The notes: generated from the sequence alone by a model not told the origin. DNA of 64,000 bases from Parafrankia irregularis (GCF_001536285.1 NZ_FAOZ01000038.1:1-64000), one strand, 5' to 3'; shown: positions 9,744 to 19,380, counted from the stretch's first letter. Numbers and translations: made by a program.

Positions 9744-10238
9744 AGCTCGACCTCACTTCCGCGGCGAGCGGGCCGGCCGCGACGGACCGGCGTGCTCATG
9801 CGAAGGACACCGCCATCGGGCGTGCCTCGTTTCCCTGCGAGAAGGCCTCGGCGCCCGCACTCCAACAGACCGCATGTCGTTGTCAATCTCTTTTTCCCCC
9901 GTACGCTCATTCAAATAAGAGCGGGTCAGGGTATCCCCCGGGCTCAGGCAGCGCCGATCCAGGGGGCGTCTGCCACCGTGGCGGGCCCGGCATCACGCCG
10001 CCAGCACCATCACCCAGGTGACCGGGGCAGATCGCTGTGAGCTCGATGGCTCGGGCGGCGGGGAACCCGGCCGGCACGTCGTGCCGTGGCCGAGCGCACC
10101 CCCGACGCCGTCGATGTATCGGAGCAGGAGCTGGCACGCCAGATCGTTGACGCCGAACAACTGCGCATGGCCACCGAGGCCGCCACGGGCTGAACCAGCC
10201 AGGGACTCGCCATGCTCAACCCATCAGGCCGTCAACGG
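9744..10238. other. Intergenic with a possible tiny gene remnant
   Basis: The part near 9870-9915 is AT-rich and could hold the promoter of the Excalibur gene. At 10086-10193 (plus strand) a GTG-initiated frame of 35 codons (ends EQLRMATEAATG) has coding-like composition but no ribosome site and no family I recognise; it is closed by stops on both sides and looks like a gene remnant. Nothing else is seen. Confidence 0.35.
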
Positions 10239-11027
10239 TCAGAAGAGCACGCTGCCGGTGGGTGATTCACCGAGGCGGAAGCAGGTGTCGTTGTCGCGCA
10301 GGTAGCCGAAGGTGAACGCCTGGGCGCGCTGGCGGGACGTGCCGTGGGCGCCATCCGACGTGGCGGTTTCGCGGTCGAACCAGCCCCGGTCACGGTTGTC
10401 GCCGAGGCCGAAGAACAGCACGACGCCGGAGAGGGCATCGCCGAGGTCGAGCCGGTCGGCGTCGGCGGCCGTGCGGGCCTGGCCGCCGGCAAGGCAGTCG
10501 GCCTGGTTCTCCTCCGAGCGGGAAACCACTCCGGTGCGGCCGGAGAGGGTGGCGGCCCGGTGAGCCAGCTCGTGCATCAGCACATACATCGGGTAGGACG
10601 GGCCACCGGTGTCGTGCAGTTCGGTCATGAAGTCGACGCTGTACGCGATGGTGTCGTCGAGTGGGCAGTAGAGGGCGTTGTCGGCGAACGCGGCCGGGTC
10701 GGATTCGCCCTGCGCGCAGGCGATCGGTGGGATCTCCCCGTCGCGGTAGGAGATGTAGTGAGGTGAGGTCCACTTCTCACCCAACTCGCCTGCCCAGTAG
10801 GTGTTCACCGCGCCGGGGCAGCCCGCGGGCTCGGCGATGATCGCCTCGACGTCCTGCACCGTTTCGACGGCGCCTCCGCAGCTTCCGGCGGGCAGTGCCT
10901 GCTGGCCGGCGGAAGCCACGATGCCGTCCGAGTCGGATGTCGAGTCCAGCCCGGCGCAGCCCGTCAGCAGACCGCTCCCCAACGCGGCGGCGACAGCGCC
11001 TGCCAGAAACGTGTGTCTGATCCCCAT
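10239..11027 (-). CDS. Predicted neutral zinc metallopeptidase lipoprotein
   Basis: 262 residues from the ATG at 11027. A lipoprotein signal comes first: short basic N-end, hydrophobic core, then lipobox LLTGC at about residues 21-25. The mature part carries the zinc motif HELAH (HExxH) after MYVLM, with EENQADCLAG downstream supplying the likely third ligand, as in the YpfJ/neutral zinc metallopeptidase family (PF04228). The end (TSRQRAQAFTFGYLRDND) is also typical of that family. The protein should be anchored outside the membrane. Substrates are not known. It is convergent with nothing nearby and divergent from the DUF6624 gene. No strong ribosome site is visible at the chosen start; an upstream extension is open but contains no signal peptide. 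Confidence 0.85.
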   Translation of the reverse strand: MGIRHTFLAGAVAAALGSGLLTGCAGLDSTSDSDGIVASAGQQALPAGSCGGAVETVQDVEAIIAEPAGCPGAVNTYWAGELGEKWTSPHYISYRDGEIPPIACAQGESDPAAFADNALYCPLDDTIAYSVDFMTELHDTGGPSYPMYVLMHELAHRAATLSGRTGVVSRSEENQADCLAGGQARTAADADRLDLGDALSGVVLFFGLGDNRDRGWFDRETATSDGAHGTSRQRAQAFTFGYLRDNDTCFRLGESPTGSVLF

Positions 11028-11257
11028 AACGTTCACCGTAGGGATCCCGACGGTCAGAGTGCCCGGTCCGTCGGCACACAGACAAAGCGGACCAGCCAGG
11101 GCGTGCACTTGCGGGCTCAGCAGCAGCTTCGCGACTGGGCGCCATCGGATCTGACCGCGTCGGGCAGCAGCGATTGCGGCTTGGCCGGCGGCAGCCAGCC
11201 CGGCTCTTCGGAGTCGATGGGGCCGCCGCCGTCTCCCGCCTCACCCACAATGAGCCA

Positions 11258-11815
11258 ATGCGAGAGGATCTTCGCGAGGAACTGGCACGGCGGGCAGAGG
11301 CCGACCAGCGAGTGCGGAACGCCTGGCTGGCCCTCACTTCAACCCGGCACGGCGGCCCCACCGGCCGCGACGGCGCAGCCGAGGCAGTCGAGCGTGAGGC
11401 ACTCGCTGATCGGATGCGCGAGATTGACGCGAACAACACCGCTTGGCTTCGGGCAGTCATCGCCGAGCACGGCTGGCTGGGAGAGAGCCTGGTCGGGCCG
11501 GTCGGAGCGAGCGATGCCTGGCTGATCGCCCAGCACGCCGACCATGACCCCGAATTCCAGGCGGAGTGCCTGGAGCTCCTGCGAGCCGCAGCCACGGCCG
11601 GAGACGCATCCACGACGCACCTCGCCTACCTGACCGATCGGGTGCTCTGCGCGCGCGACGAGCCACAGATCTACGGGACCCAGTTCTGGCGCGGACCACA
11701 GGGCACCGACGCCCTCGGCCCTCGCCCCATCGCCGACCCGGAACATCTCGACGCCCGCCGCGCCGCGGCCGGCCTGGATCCCTTTGCCACCTACCTGGCT
11801 CACATGACGGACTGA
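11258..11815 (+). CDS. DUF6624 family protein
   Basis: 185 residues. The body matches the DUF6624 pattern: WLRAVIAEHGWLGESLVG, then a conserved AWLIAQHADHDPEFQ, HLAYLTDRVLCA, YGTQF and a closing DARRAAAGLDPFATYL. The His/Asp-rich QHADHD stretch is the most conserved part of the family. No signal peptide or membrane segment. Start chosen at the ATG before REDLREELARR because that is where family similarity begins; an upstream ATG is open but adds low-similarity residues. Function is unknown. It lies divergent from the metallopeptidase gene and has no operon partner. Confidence 0.8.
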   Translation: MREDLREELARRAEADQRVRNAWLALTSTRHGGPTGRDGAAEAVEREALADRMREIDANNTAWLRAVIAEHGWLGESLVGPVGASDAWLIAQHADHDPEFQAECLELLRAAATAGDASTTHLAYLTDRVLCARDEPQIYGTQFWRGPQGTDALGPRPIADPEHLDARRAAAGLDPFATYLAHMTD

Positions 11816-11930
11816 GCCTCAGGCGAACGTTCCGCATCCGAGATGACACGTACAGCTTGTCGTCTCGCATGTCCAAAACCCCGGTGACACCACAGGGGTA
11901 CCGCCGAGCAGGGGTGTGCCTGACGAAGGC

Positions 11931-12152
11931 TCAGCGCCCGAGGCCGATCTCGGTGGTCGTCGTAAAAGGCGGGCTGGGCCAGCCCAGCACCCCGGACGCC
12001 GCGACCGCAGATCCGTCGTAGTCGTACTCGTCCTCGGTGGGCATCAGGGAGACAGCAAACAGGAAGACGAGCAGGGAAACGACCGTCATCTCCCCGGCCG
12101 TGCGGCGGTCGCGGATCCGTTCCCAGGCGACTCCCGGCTGGACGAGCGACAT
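11931..12152 (-). pseudogene. Truncated copy of the Excalibur-protein N-terminus
   Basis: The 73-codon frame (AWERIRDRRTAGEMTVVSL, then AASGVLGWPSPPF) closely parallels residues 28-85 of the protein at 9003-9743 (AWARIRDRRTAAGVTAVAL, AASAVLGRPSPLS). The first membrane segment is cut by a TGA just upstream, where related codons can still be read, and the linker and Excalibur domain are absent. I read it as a leftover of a partial duplication. Translation of the remaining single-span fragment cannot be excluded. Confidence 0.65.
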
Positions 12153-12187
12153 CAGGGCTCAGGTGACACCGATCCAGAGGTGGCCGC

Positions 12188-13939
12188 TCACGGGAGACTC
12201 CGCAGCCGGGCCACCTCGTCCGAGTCGATCCGCAGGCCTGCGGTCAGAGCGCGCTCAATAATGCCCTGCGCCGCCTCGGCAGCCATTCGGAGCCGGTTCC
12301 CGGAGATGTCGCCGATCAAGGGCTTGTGGGAGTCGGGAAGCAGCTTGGTCAGATGGTCGAGGCTATAGTAGGCAATCTGTAGTGCACACCCCGCCGGCAC
12401 ACCCTGTTCAAGGTGGCCGACGGCGACCTCGACCGTGTTTCCAAGGATTTCGAGCAGCGCCTCGACCGCGGCGACGTTTGCCGGGAATTCGTCGGATCGC
12501 AGTAGGCGCCCGACCACCGGAACATATTCGACGGACAACATCGCCAGCACGGCGTCGGCAGCAGGATCCGGGGGCCCGCCCCGCATGATCAATTTGGCCC
12601 GCCCCGTCGAGTCGACTCTTTCGAAGGCAACACGGTGAACATCGTCCAGGGTTACCGTCACGGGATTCGTAAACCCCAGCCTCCTGAACAGCGCCAAGGT
12701 CGATGCCGAGATCGGGAAGTCCTTCGGACTTTCCCTGTCACCCTCGAACTGGTTTTCTTCGGCCCAGTTCGCATAGCCCGCCACTCGGCTCAGGGTGCGC
12801 CTGACGATGCCCTCGTCGCCGGCCTCCACCTGCCCAGGCAGGTCGCGGGCCACGCTCGCCACGAACCTGTAGCACGCCCCCAGGCTGTGGCGCCCGCTGA
12901 TCGACTCGATGGTCATGTCAAGGCGCGCCGAGTCCTCGGGAGCCAGATCGCCGAGCCCCACTCGGCGCAGCCGGTGCATCACGTAGGCCCGGACCTCCGC
13001 CGCGACCAGATCTTGAACGGTCGCGATCACGTCCTCATACTGCGCGAGTGTCCAGGGTCCAGCGAAGATCTCGGCCACGGAAAGGTCCAGAAAGGCCAAC
13101 CGCTCCACCGACGTTCCTTCACCGGCAACATACCAGGAGACATCTCGGATATCGCCGATGACAGGTGGCCGACTCTCACCGTCGGGCCACATGAAAGCGC
13201 TCGCGGGAGAAGCTGGATGAACGCGCAGAAAACCAGAGTCGACCACGCGATCGAGATAATCCACCTGGAAACCAGGAGTTAAAGGGCGCGACCAGGACGG
13301 ATCCACCACGGCGGGTATGGGGTCATGGCACGGCGCGTACATCGTCAACGCGTCGAGGACCGCGAGACAGGTCATGTCACAGCGTCGCAGATCCTCCACC
13401 AGCACGCCCGTCTCCACAATCGGAAAGAACCTGAGCACAGCGCCGTCGATGCCAACCTGTTCAGGGCCGGACGTTGAGCGTTCCGCCGGTCCTGCCGCCG
13501 AGGCGGCGGGGTTGTCCGCGGGAGCGACGGGGTGGCCGGACAGCGCGACACACCGGGCGCACCGGGACCCCAGCTTCAGATCCAGTTGACTGCGGTTGAG
13601 CGCGACGAAACTGCCACCACATTCCGCGCAGTCGGGCTTCTCGTGCGTGGCGACGCACAACGTGCGGATGTACTCGTCAAGCCGGACCGTCCGCCCTTTC
13701 GTCCTCGCGCGGATCTCGGCGACCTTGACGGCCCACGCGGGATAACCCGGGAGGTAGACGCTGTACGAGTGCCGCCAGTAGTCGAGCGCCACACCCGCAG
13801 CCTCGGGATCAGTGGTGGTGACTGTGACTGTCAGCAAGGGCAGATGGAACACCGTCTGAGCGTCTGCCGCCCGCGGTGTGGAGTCCTCGACCTGGGCCAA
13901 AGGTTCACCTCCCGAATATAGGAATTCTACCGATCCCAT
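12188..13939 (-). CDS. Unknown 583-residue protein with a zinc ribbon
   Basis: Start taken at the ATG (GTG also in frame just before) that begins GSVEFLYSGGEPLAQ; a longer open reading extends into the upstream gene but looks non-coding. Residues about 100-130 contain two CxxC pairs (CAECGGSF and CARC) 22 residues apart, a likely zinc ribbon. The rest has no motif I recognise. A middle section begins FFPIVETGVLVEDLRR and the C-terminal half is helical (RYVMHRLRR-like, ALLEILGNTVEVAVGHLEQ). The codon use is slightly less GC-biased than the neighbours. The first 35 bases overlap the 3' end of the winged-helix gene at 13905-14762, so the two are probably co-transcribed and may work together. No function proposed. 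Confidence 0.7.
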   Translation of the reverse strand: MGSVEFLYSGGEPLAQVEDSTPRAADAQTVFHLPLLTVTVTTTDPEAAGVALDYWRHSYSVYLPGYPAWAVKVAEIRARTKGRTVRLDEYIRTLCVATHEKPDCAECGGSFVALNRSQLDLKLGSRCARCVALSGHPVAPADNPAASAAGPAERSTSGPEQVGIDGAVLRFFPIVETGVLVEDLRRCDMTCLAVLDALTMYAPCHDPIPAVVDPSWSRPLTPGFQVDYLDRVVDSGFLRVHPASPASAFMWPDGESRPPVIGDIRDVSWYVAGEGTSVERLAFLDLSVAEIFAGPWTLAQYEDVIATVQDLVAAEVRAYVMHRLRRVGLGDLAPEDSARLDMTIESISGRHSLGACYRFVASVARDLPGQVEAGDEGIVRRTLSRVAGYANWAEENQFEGDRESPKDFPISASTLALFRRLGFTNPVTVTLDDVHRVAFERVDSTGRAKLIMRGGPPDPAADAVLAMLSVEYVPVVGRLLRSDEFPANVAAVEALLEILGNTVEVAVGHLEQGVPAGCALQIAYYSLDHLTKLLPDSHKPLIGDISGNRLRMAAEAAQGIIERALTAGLRIDSDEVARLRSLP

Positions 13940-14762
13940 CACGTTTGACAGCAGTGAGTGCGGCACGGCAGGCGGCAGCCCCCGCCGCCGTATCACCGGG
14001 CATCGACGCCGAGCCGACCGGCGTAGCGCGCATGGACCGCACGGATTCGGCGTGCAGGCCCGACCAGAGGTCCAGCCAGGCCGACCACCACCTGGCCGGA
14101 TCTGCCGCACGGTGTGCCCGGTAGGAAGCCGAGACCATGGCTCCGACGCCGACACGCCGAAGTGCGGCACGCACACGTTCGGTCTGCTCAGCGGTCAGCG
14201 CGTACGAGGCGCGCAGCCCGCGAGCCGCCAACGCGTCCGCAAGCGGTAGCAGGTCCTCGGGCACCATGCGTCCCCGCCGCGACGCGGCGGCCGGCCGGCG
14301 GGGCCGCCGCGTTCTCCTTCTGGGAGAACGCGAGGTAGATCTACAGAAGGTCGTCGGTCCTGAGGACTGGGGAGCCCGGTCCTGGACCGACGTCTCCGCC
14401 TCTGATGACATCGGGGCTGGCTCCGCTTCTTCCACCGAGCCCGGAGGGCAGACGATGCGGTAGCGGTTCGATCGGCGGCCGCCGCCCCGCTCGGTCGCCA
14501 GAATGCCGATGGCCTCCAGCGCACGCACCGCGCGCCGGGCCGTCGATTCCGAGACCTCGGCCCGCGCGGCGAGTGTGGGCATCGATGGGAAGGCACCCGA
14601 CCAGTCCTCCGCGTCGAGGTAGTAGGCGATCGCGAGCAGCGTGGAACGCAGCACGCGCACCGACACCATGCGCCCGCAGACGACGGTCGGGACGAGCCGG
14701 ATCGCGCGAACATGGGAGTAGAGCGCGGATACGGCGGAACGTTGTGGAATGCTAGAGGCCAC
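13905..14762 (-). CDS. Winged-helix DNA-binding protein, replication-initiator-like
   Basis: 285 residues from a GTG with a good ribosome site (AGGAG, 8 bases upstream). The N-terminal 120 residues hold a helix-turn-helix of the HTH_36/GntR-like fold: FPSMPTLAARAEVSESTARR followed by ALEAIGIL and GGGRRSNRYRI, the wing. A low-complexity Arg/Pro/Ser linker leads to a C-terminal helical part (LPLADALAARGL, RVGVGAMVSASYRAHRAADP, ARWWSAWLDLWSGL). This layout resembles small plasmid or integrative-element initiators and helix-turn-helix regulators of actinomycetes. Which of these it is cannot be told from the sequence. It overlaps the following zinc-ribbon gene by 35 bases. Confidence 0.75.
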   Translation of the reverse strand: MASSIPQRSAVSALYSHVRAIRLVPTVVCGRMVSVRVLRSTLLAIAYYLDAEDWSGAFPSMPTLAARAEVSESTARRAVRALEAIGILATERGGGRRSNRYRIVCPPGSVEEAEPAPMSSEAETSVQDRAPQSSGPTTFCRSTSRSPRRRTRRPRRPAAASRRGRMVPEDLLPLADALAARGLRASYALTAEQTERVRAALRRVGVGAMVSASYRAHRAADPARWWSAWLDLWSGLHAESVRSMRATPVGSASMPGDTAAGAAACRAALTAVKRDGIGRIPIFGR

Positions 14763-15183
14763 GGTTCGGACTCCTGGTTTGGCAGGGTGCGGATCGAGGC
14801 CCCGTTCGGTGCTCGTAACACCGGGCGGGGCCGCCCCATCGATGGGGATGATCCACGTTAGCCCGCAAAACGGGCCGCACTCACCAGCCTTCCTCTGCGA
14901 CCACAACAAAACCACATCTCGCGCAGGTGGCGAGCAATATCTCCAGCATCAGTTCGATATAATCTAGTGAATAATAAAATTCACGACGACGAGACGGGCC
15001 GGCTGACTGCAGGCGAGTGAGCGCGGCCGGTCGGACGAGCACGGACTACCGGTCGAGTACCACGGGCCGCCGGTAGAGCCGGGCCTCGCCCGCCGCCAAG
15101 CGGCGGCCGGCTCCGCTCAGCGGCAGCAGGCCACACTGACGAAGCGGTCGACGGCCCGCCGGCCCTGACCGGAGGTGGCCCGA
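14763..15183. other. Intergenic with an AT-rich promoter-like patch
   Basis: Bases 14925-14985 are strikingly AT-rich for this genome (tataatctag, gaataataaaattc) and probably contain the promoter of the winged-helix gene transcribed leftward. The right part (15000-15183) is GC-rich and holds a short hairpin downstream of the WD40 kinase. No gene is seen. Confidence 0.45.
15090..15106 (-). terminator. Short GC-rich hairpin after the WD40 kinase
   Basis: A perfect 7-bp stem (CCGCCGC / GCGGCGG) with a 3-base loop lies about 80 bases after the kinase stop codon. There is no T-run, so it is only a possible terminator. Confidence 0.3.
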
Positions 15184-17424
15184 TCAGTTCAATGCCCAGA
15201 GGCGCACCGTGAAGTCGCCGCTGCCGCTGGCGATCGTCCGTCCATCCGGCGCGAACGCCACCGAGTAGACGTAGCTGGCGTGATTGGTGAGCGGAGACGC
15301 CACGGGGACCGGCACACCCGGTTCTGTGACATCCCACAGCCGTACCGTGAAGTCGCCACTGGCGCTGGCGAGGGTCCGCCCGTCCGGCGAGAACGCCACC
15401 GAGAACACGTACTCCGTATGACCGGTGACTGGTGCCCCGAGCGGCCGGGGCGCAGCCAGGTCAGTCACGTCCCACAGCCGCACCGTCTTGTCGTCACTGG
15501 CACTGGCCAGGACATGCCCGTCCGGCGAGAACGCCACCGACCGCACGGGGTTGGTGTGGCCGGTGAGCGCCGGGCCCAGTGAACGGGGTGCGTTCCGGTT
15601 GGTGACATCCCATAGCCGCACCGTGTAGTCGCCGCTGGCGGTGGCGATGGTCCGCCCGTCCGGCGAGAACGCCACCGAGAACACGTAGTCCGTGTGACCG
15701 GTGAGCGCGGATTCCAGCAACCGGGGCGCAGCCACGTCGGTCACATCCCACAGCCGCACCGTGTTGTCGTCACTGGCGCTGGCGAGAGTCCGCCCGTCCG
15801 GCGCGAACGCCACCGAATACAGGCCTTCGGCGTGGCCGGTGAGCGGGGCGCCCAGGGGACGGGGCGCATCTCGGTCCGAGACGTCCCACAGCCGCACCGT
15901 GCTGTCCCAACCGGCGCTGGCCAGAGTGCGTCCGTCCGGCGAGAAATCCACCGAGAACACGTAGCCGGTGTGACCGGTGAGCGGAGAGCCCAGCGGGCGG
16001 GGCGCGCTCCGGTCGGTGACATCCCACAGCCGCACCGTGCTGTCCCAACTGGCGCTGGCCATGGTGCGGCCATCCGGCGACAACGCCACCGAGGACACGA
16101 CGTTGGTATGACCGGTGAGCGCGGAGCTCACCGGGCGGGGGTTGAGGGGGGCGATGGGCCCGGGGTTCGCCGTCGGCGCCTGGGAAGCCGTCGATCGCCT
16201 GGAGGCCGTGGGCGTCGTCGAGGTGGGTGTGCCGGCCGACGCACCGGAGGCGGGAGATTCTCCGGCTGAGAGTGCGGCGGGATCCCCTCCCGTCGGAAGG
16301 GTCAGGGCGAGGATGACACCGACGATGGCGAGCAGGGCCGCCGCGGCGGCAGCAGGCAGGCGGAACCGCCGAGGCAGGGATCGACCGGGGCGCCAGGTGC
16401 GTGCTTCACGTGTTGCCCCGTCCGAGTCTGATGCGACGTCCGGGGTGGACGGGTGGGCGGCCCGCTGGGTGGGGAGGTCCGAGGTGCTGTCCGGCTGTGG
16501 CTCGGCGCCGTCCGGGATGTGCGGCGCCAGTACACGGGTGGCGGGCGCTTCGGCCGCGGCTCGGACAGCGTCGTCAATGCTGAGTCCGATGCCGGCGCGG
16601 TCGGACCAGCCCTGGCTGCACACCGCGGCGGCCGCCGCGGCCAGGTCCAGGGCGAAGGCGCGCGCCGATGGATGCCTGTCGGCCGGATCCTTCGCCAGGC
16701 AGCGCATCACCACCTCGGCGATCGGTTCCGCCACACCCGTCGGCGGGGCGGGCATGACGTTGAGGTGATGATGGATGAAACCCGCGGCGGGCAGCGCCGG
16801 GTCGAAGGGCGGGTCGTCCCCCAGCAGTTCGTAGAGCATGATGCCGAGCGCGTAGAGGTCGGTCGCCGCCCCGAGCTGGCCGCCGAGGATCTGTTCCGGC
16901 GCCATGTAGCGAGGGGTGCCGCTCACCGCGCTCGCGGTGGTCACCGTCCCCTGCGCGATCTTGGCGATGCCGAAGTCGGCCACCTTGGGCCGGCCAGCCG
17001 CGTCGAAGAGAACGTTCGACGGCTTGATGTCGCGGTGCAGCACCCCACGCCCATGGGCGTAGGACAGGGCGGCCGCCACCGCCAGCCCCACCGCGCAGCC
17101 CGCCTCGACCGTCATGTCGTATTCGCGGGTGGTCAGCGGGCCACCGGCCAGCAGCTCCATCACCAGCAGATGAAGATCACCAATGGTGAGGGCGTCATAG
17201 ACCCGGATGATGTGGGGATGATCCAACGAGGCCAGCACCCGGGCCTCGCTCCAGCTACGCCCGGCGACGCCACCCTGGTCCGCGGGCAGAATCTTGATCG
17301 CCACATCGCGGCCCAGCTCGCGATGCCGCCCGGCCAGCACCAGCCCGAACGCACCCCGCCCCAGCCGGCCCCCGATCTCGTATCCCGGTAACGCCGCCGC
17401 GATCTGGGCCTTGTCCTCAATCAT
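15184..17424 (-). CDS. Transmembrane Ser/Thr protein kinase with seven WD40 repeats
   Basis: 746 residues from the ATG at 17424. Kinase domain (about residues 15-275): glycine loop GRLGRGAFG, VAIK lysine, HRDIKPSNV catalytic loop, DFGIAK, and GTPRYMAPEQ activation segment, so all catalytic residues are present. A Ser/Ala-rich juxtamembrane part leads to one membrane span (AAAAALLAIVGVILAL) and a Thr/Ser/Pro linker. The outer part is seven WD40 repeats of about 45 residues, each with GHT...SVAFSPDGRTLASASGD.TVRLWDV, enough for one complete beta propeller. The kinase faces the cytoplasm and the propeller the outside, so it probably senses or binds an extracellular partner. The repeats are unusually alike, suggesting recent internal expansion. 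It stands alone. The relic at 7313-7925 derives from a similar gene. Confidence 0.95.
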   Translation of the reverse strand: MIEDKAQIAAALPGYEIGGRLGRGAFGLVLAGRHRELGRDVAIKILPADQGGVAGRSWSEARVLASLDHPHIIRVYDALTIGDLHLLVMELLAGGPLTTREYDMTVEAGCAVGLAVAAALSYAHGRGVLHRDIKPSNVLFDAAGRPKVADFGIAKIAQGTVTTASAVSGTPRYMAPEQILGGQLGAATDLYALGIMLYELLGDDPPFDPALPAAGFIHHHLNVMPAPPTGVAEPIAEVVMRCLAKDPADRHPSARAFALDLAAAAAAVCSQGWSDRAGIGLSIDDAVRAAAEAPATRVLAPHIPDGAEPQPDSTSDLPTQRAAHPSTPDVASDSDGATREARTWRPGRSLPRRFRLPAAAAAALLAIVGVILALTLPTGGDPAALSAGESPASGASAGTPTSTTPTASRRSTASQAPTANPGPIAPLNPRPVSSALTGHTNVVSSVALSPDGRTMASASWDSTVRLWDVTDRSAPRPLGSPLTGHTGYVFSVDFSPDGRTLASAGWDSTVRLWDVSDRDAPRPLGAPLTGHAEGLYSVAFAPDGRTLASASDDNTVRLWDVTDVAAPRLLESALTGHTDYVFSVAFSPDGRTIATASGDYTVRLWDVTNRNAPRSLGPALTGHTNPVRSVAFSPDGHVLASASDDKTVRLWDVTDLAAPRPLGAPVTGHTEYVFSVAFSPDGRTLASASGDFTVRLWDVTEPGVPVPVASPLTNHASYVYSVAFAPDGRTIASGSGDFTVRLWALN

Positions 17425-17652
17425 GAGGCGGCCCCGGCCCCGGTCCCGGCCTCGCATCGAGGAAAACTGCCCTCGTACGCCACTCCGCCCCCCAAGGACC
17501 GTCACGCAACGCGTCCGATCCTAGCGGGCCTCGGCACAATCCCGATCACATCCGACCGATGACAACAAACTGTTGCGCTGAGATGCCGACTCACGGCGGC
17601 ATTGTCACGGCCCGACAGAACGCCGGCGCACCACCAGCTTTCGGTGGGCGGA

Positions 17653-19380
17653 TCAGTCCGGGGCGTTCCCGTCGCGGTGGCTGTCGTAGACGGTGGTCCC
17701 GGCTTTGATGGTCTCCTCCACCACGAGGTCCCGGATGGTCTCCGCGGGCACCGTCAGGGGATTTCGGTCGAGGATGACGAGGTCGGCCAGCTTGCCCACC
17801 TCGATGCTGCCCTTGGTGTCCCGTTCGAAGTACTGGTGGGCGGCGTTGATGGTGATCGCCTTCACCGCGTCGAGGGCGGACACACACTGGTGGGCACCGA
17901 GGGTGTGGTTCGAGCGGGTGGCCCGCGTGACCTGGCTGGCCAGGATCGCAATCGAGTTCGGCAGCGCGACCGGTGCGTCATGGTGGCTGGTGTAGAGCAG
18001 CTGGCGGTCCAGCGCCCACCTGGCCGGGGAGATGTTCTCCGCGCGTTCCTCGCCGAGCACGGTGCTGCGATACCAGTCGCCCCAGTAGTAGGTGTGCATG
18101 GAGAAGAAGGACGGGATGATCCCGAGCTCCGCGAAGGCGTCGAGCTGGTCCGCCCGGGCGGTCTGGGAGTGGATCGCGACCGTCCTGCGGTCGGCGGGTC
18201 CCAGAGCCGCCGTGGCATTCCGTATGGCGGCGATGAACTGGTCGATGGCCGCGTCCCCGTTGACGTGCGCGAGGACCTGCCAGCCCCGCTCGAAACCGGC
18301 CCGCACCTGCCGTTCGGCCACGTCGTCGGTGATGACGGGGTAACCGGCGTAGTCGGCGCCGGTGCCGGGCGGTGGAGTGAGGTAGGGCCGGGTCAGCCAG
18401 GCGGTGCGGCCCTGCGGCGAACCGTCCAGGAACATCTTGATTCCCGCTGCCCGCAGGCCGGCACTGTATTCCTGGGCTTCCTGGAGCCGATCCGGATCCT
18501 GCACGGCTTCGTCCGCCTTGACGTACACGACCAGGTCAATGGGAAGCCCGGCGGGGAACTCCGTCGCGGCCTTGCGCATAGCGGCCAGCTGGTCGAGCGT
18601 GGCGGCCCCCTCCTGCACGGTGGTGAAACCGAAACTCGCGGCCCTCCGTAGCCCCCTGGGCAGGAACTGGGCCTGGTCGTCGGCGTGCATGCCCGCGATC
18701 GCCCTGGCCGCGGCCGGGTTGAACGCGTTCTCCTCCAGAACACCGTCGGGTGTCCCGTACTGCGGCGCCGCATCCTGGCGCCGGATCACCCCGCCGGCCG
18801 GGTTCGGTGTGCCGGCGCCGTATCCGAGAAGCTCAAGTCCACGGCTGTTGACCGCGCCCAGATGGAACGACTGATGAATGGCGAGGACCGGCCGGTCGGT
18901 GGACACCAGGTCCAGCTCGTCACGGGTCGGATGCCGCGTCTCGGCGAGCATCGAGTCGTCGTAGCCGAAACCGATGATCCATTCGGAGCGCCGGCCCACC
19001 TCGCTCACCGCGAACTCCGCCAGCGCGTCCCGCAGCGACGCGATCGTGGTGACATTCCCGTCGGGTTCGGCGAGCAGGTTGGCGACGGACGCCTGGAATC
19101 CGGTACCGGTCAGGTGACCGTGTGCGTCGATGAAGCCCGGCAGCAACGCCCGGCCGCGAAGATCGCGCAGCTGGGTATCCGCGCCCCGCCAGTCCGCCAG
19201 CGCCCGGGAGCGGTCGCCGACGAACACGATCCGGCCCGCCTTCACCACCACCGCCTCCGGTGAACCCGCGTTCACCGGGGTGTCCGCGACGGTGACGATC
19301 GGCCCTCCGAAGAAGATGACGTCCGCGTGGCCGGGCACCACGCCAGGTACCGCACGGCCCGCCGCCGTATTGACCGCCAC
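17653..19380 (-). CDS. Amidohydrolase family 3 (YtcJ-like) metal-dependent hydrolase
   Basis: 575 residues from the GTG at 19380, which has AGGGG at a suitable distance; a GTG 15 bases upstream is also in frame. The N-terminal beta sandwich (DVIFFGGPIVTVADTPV) is followed by the TIM-barrel entry GFIDAHGHL, whose HxH binds metal. Later features are HQSFHLGAVNSRGLELLGY, the FLDGSPQGRTAWLTRPYL section, HVNGDAAID, an HSQTARADQ histidine and a C-terminal LADLVILDRNPL. This is the pattern of amidohydrolase family 3 (PF07969), whose members hydrolyse amide or ester bonds or formamides. No signal peptide; cytosolic. Substrate unknown, and no operon partner helps. Confidence 0.9.
   Translation of the reverse strand: MAVNTAAGRAVPGVVPGHADVIFFGGPIVTVADTPVNAGSPEAVVVKAGRIVFVGDRSRALADWRGADTQLRDLRGRALLPGFIDAHGHLTGTGFQASVANLLAEPDGNVTTIASLRDALAEFAVSEVGRRSEWIIGFGYDDSMLAETRHPTRDELDLVSTDRPVLAIHQSFHLGAVNSRGLELLGYGAGTPNPAGGVIRRQDAAPQYGTPDGVLEENAFNPAAARAIAGMHADDQAQFLPRGLRRAASFGFTTVQEGAATLDQLAAMRKAATEFPAGLPIDLVVYVKADEAVQDPDRLQEAQEYSAGLRAAGIKMFLDGSPQGRTAWLTRPYLTPPPGTGADYAGYPVITDDVAERQVRAGFERGWQVLAHVNGDAAIDQFIAAIRNATAALGPADRRTVAIHSQTARADQLDAFAELGIIPSFFSMHTYYWGDWYRSTVLGEERAENISPARWALDRQLLYTSHHDAPVALPNSIAILASQVTRATRSNHTLGAHQCVSALDAVKAITINAAHQYFERDTKGSIEVGKLADLVILDRNPLTVPAETIRDLVVEETIKAGTTVYDSHRDGNAPD

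Noticed and set aside
13940-14176. Longer N-terminus for the zinc-ribbon protein
   Set aside because: These codons are antisense-like in composition and overlap the end of the well-supported winged-helix gene.
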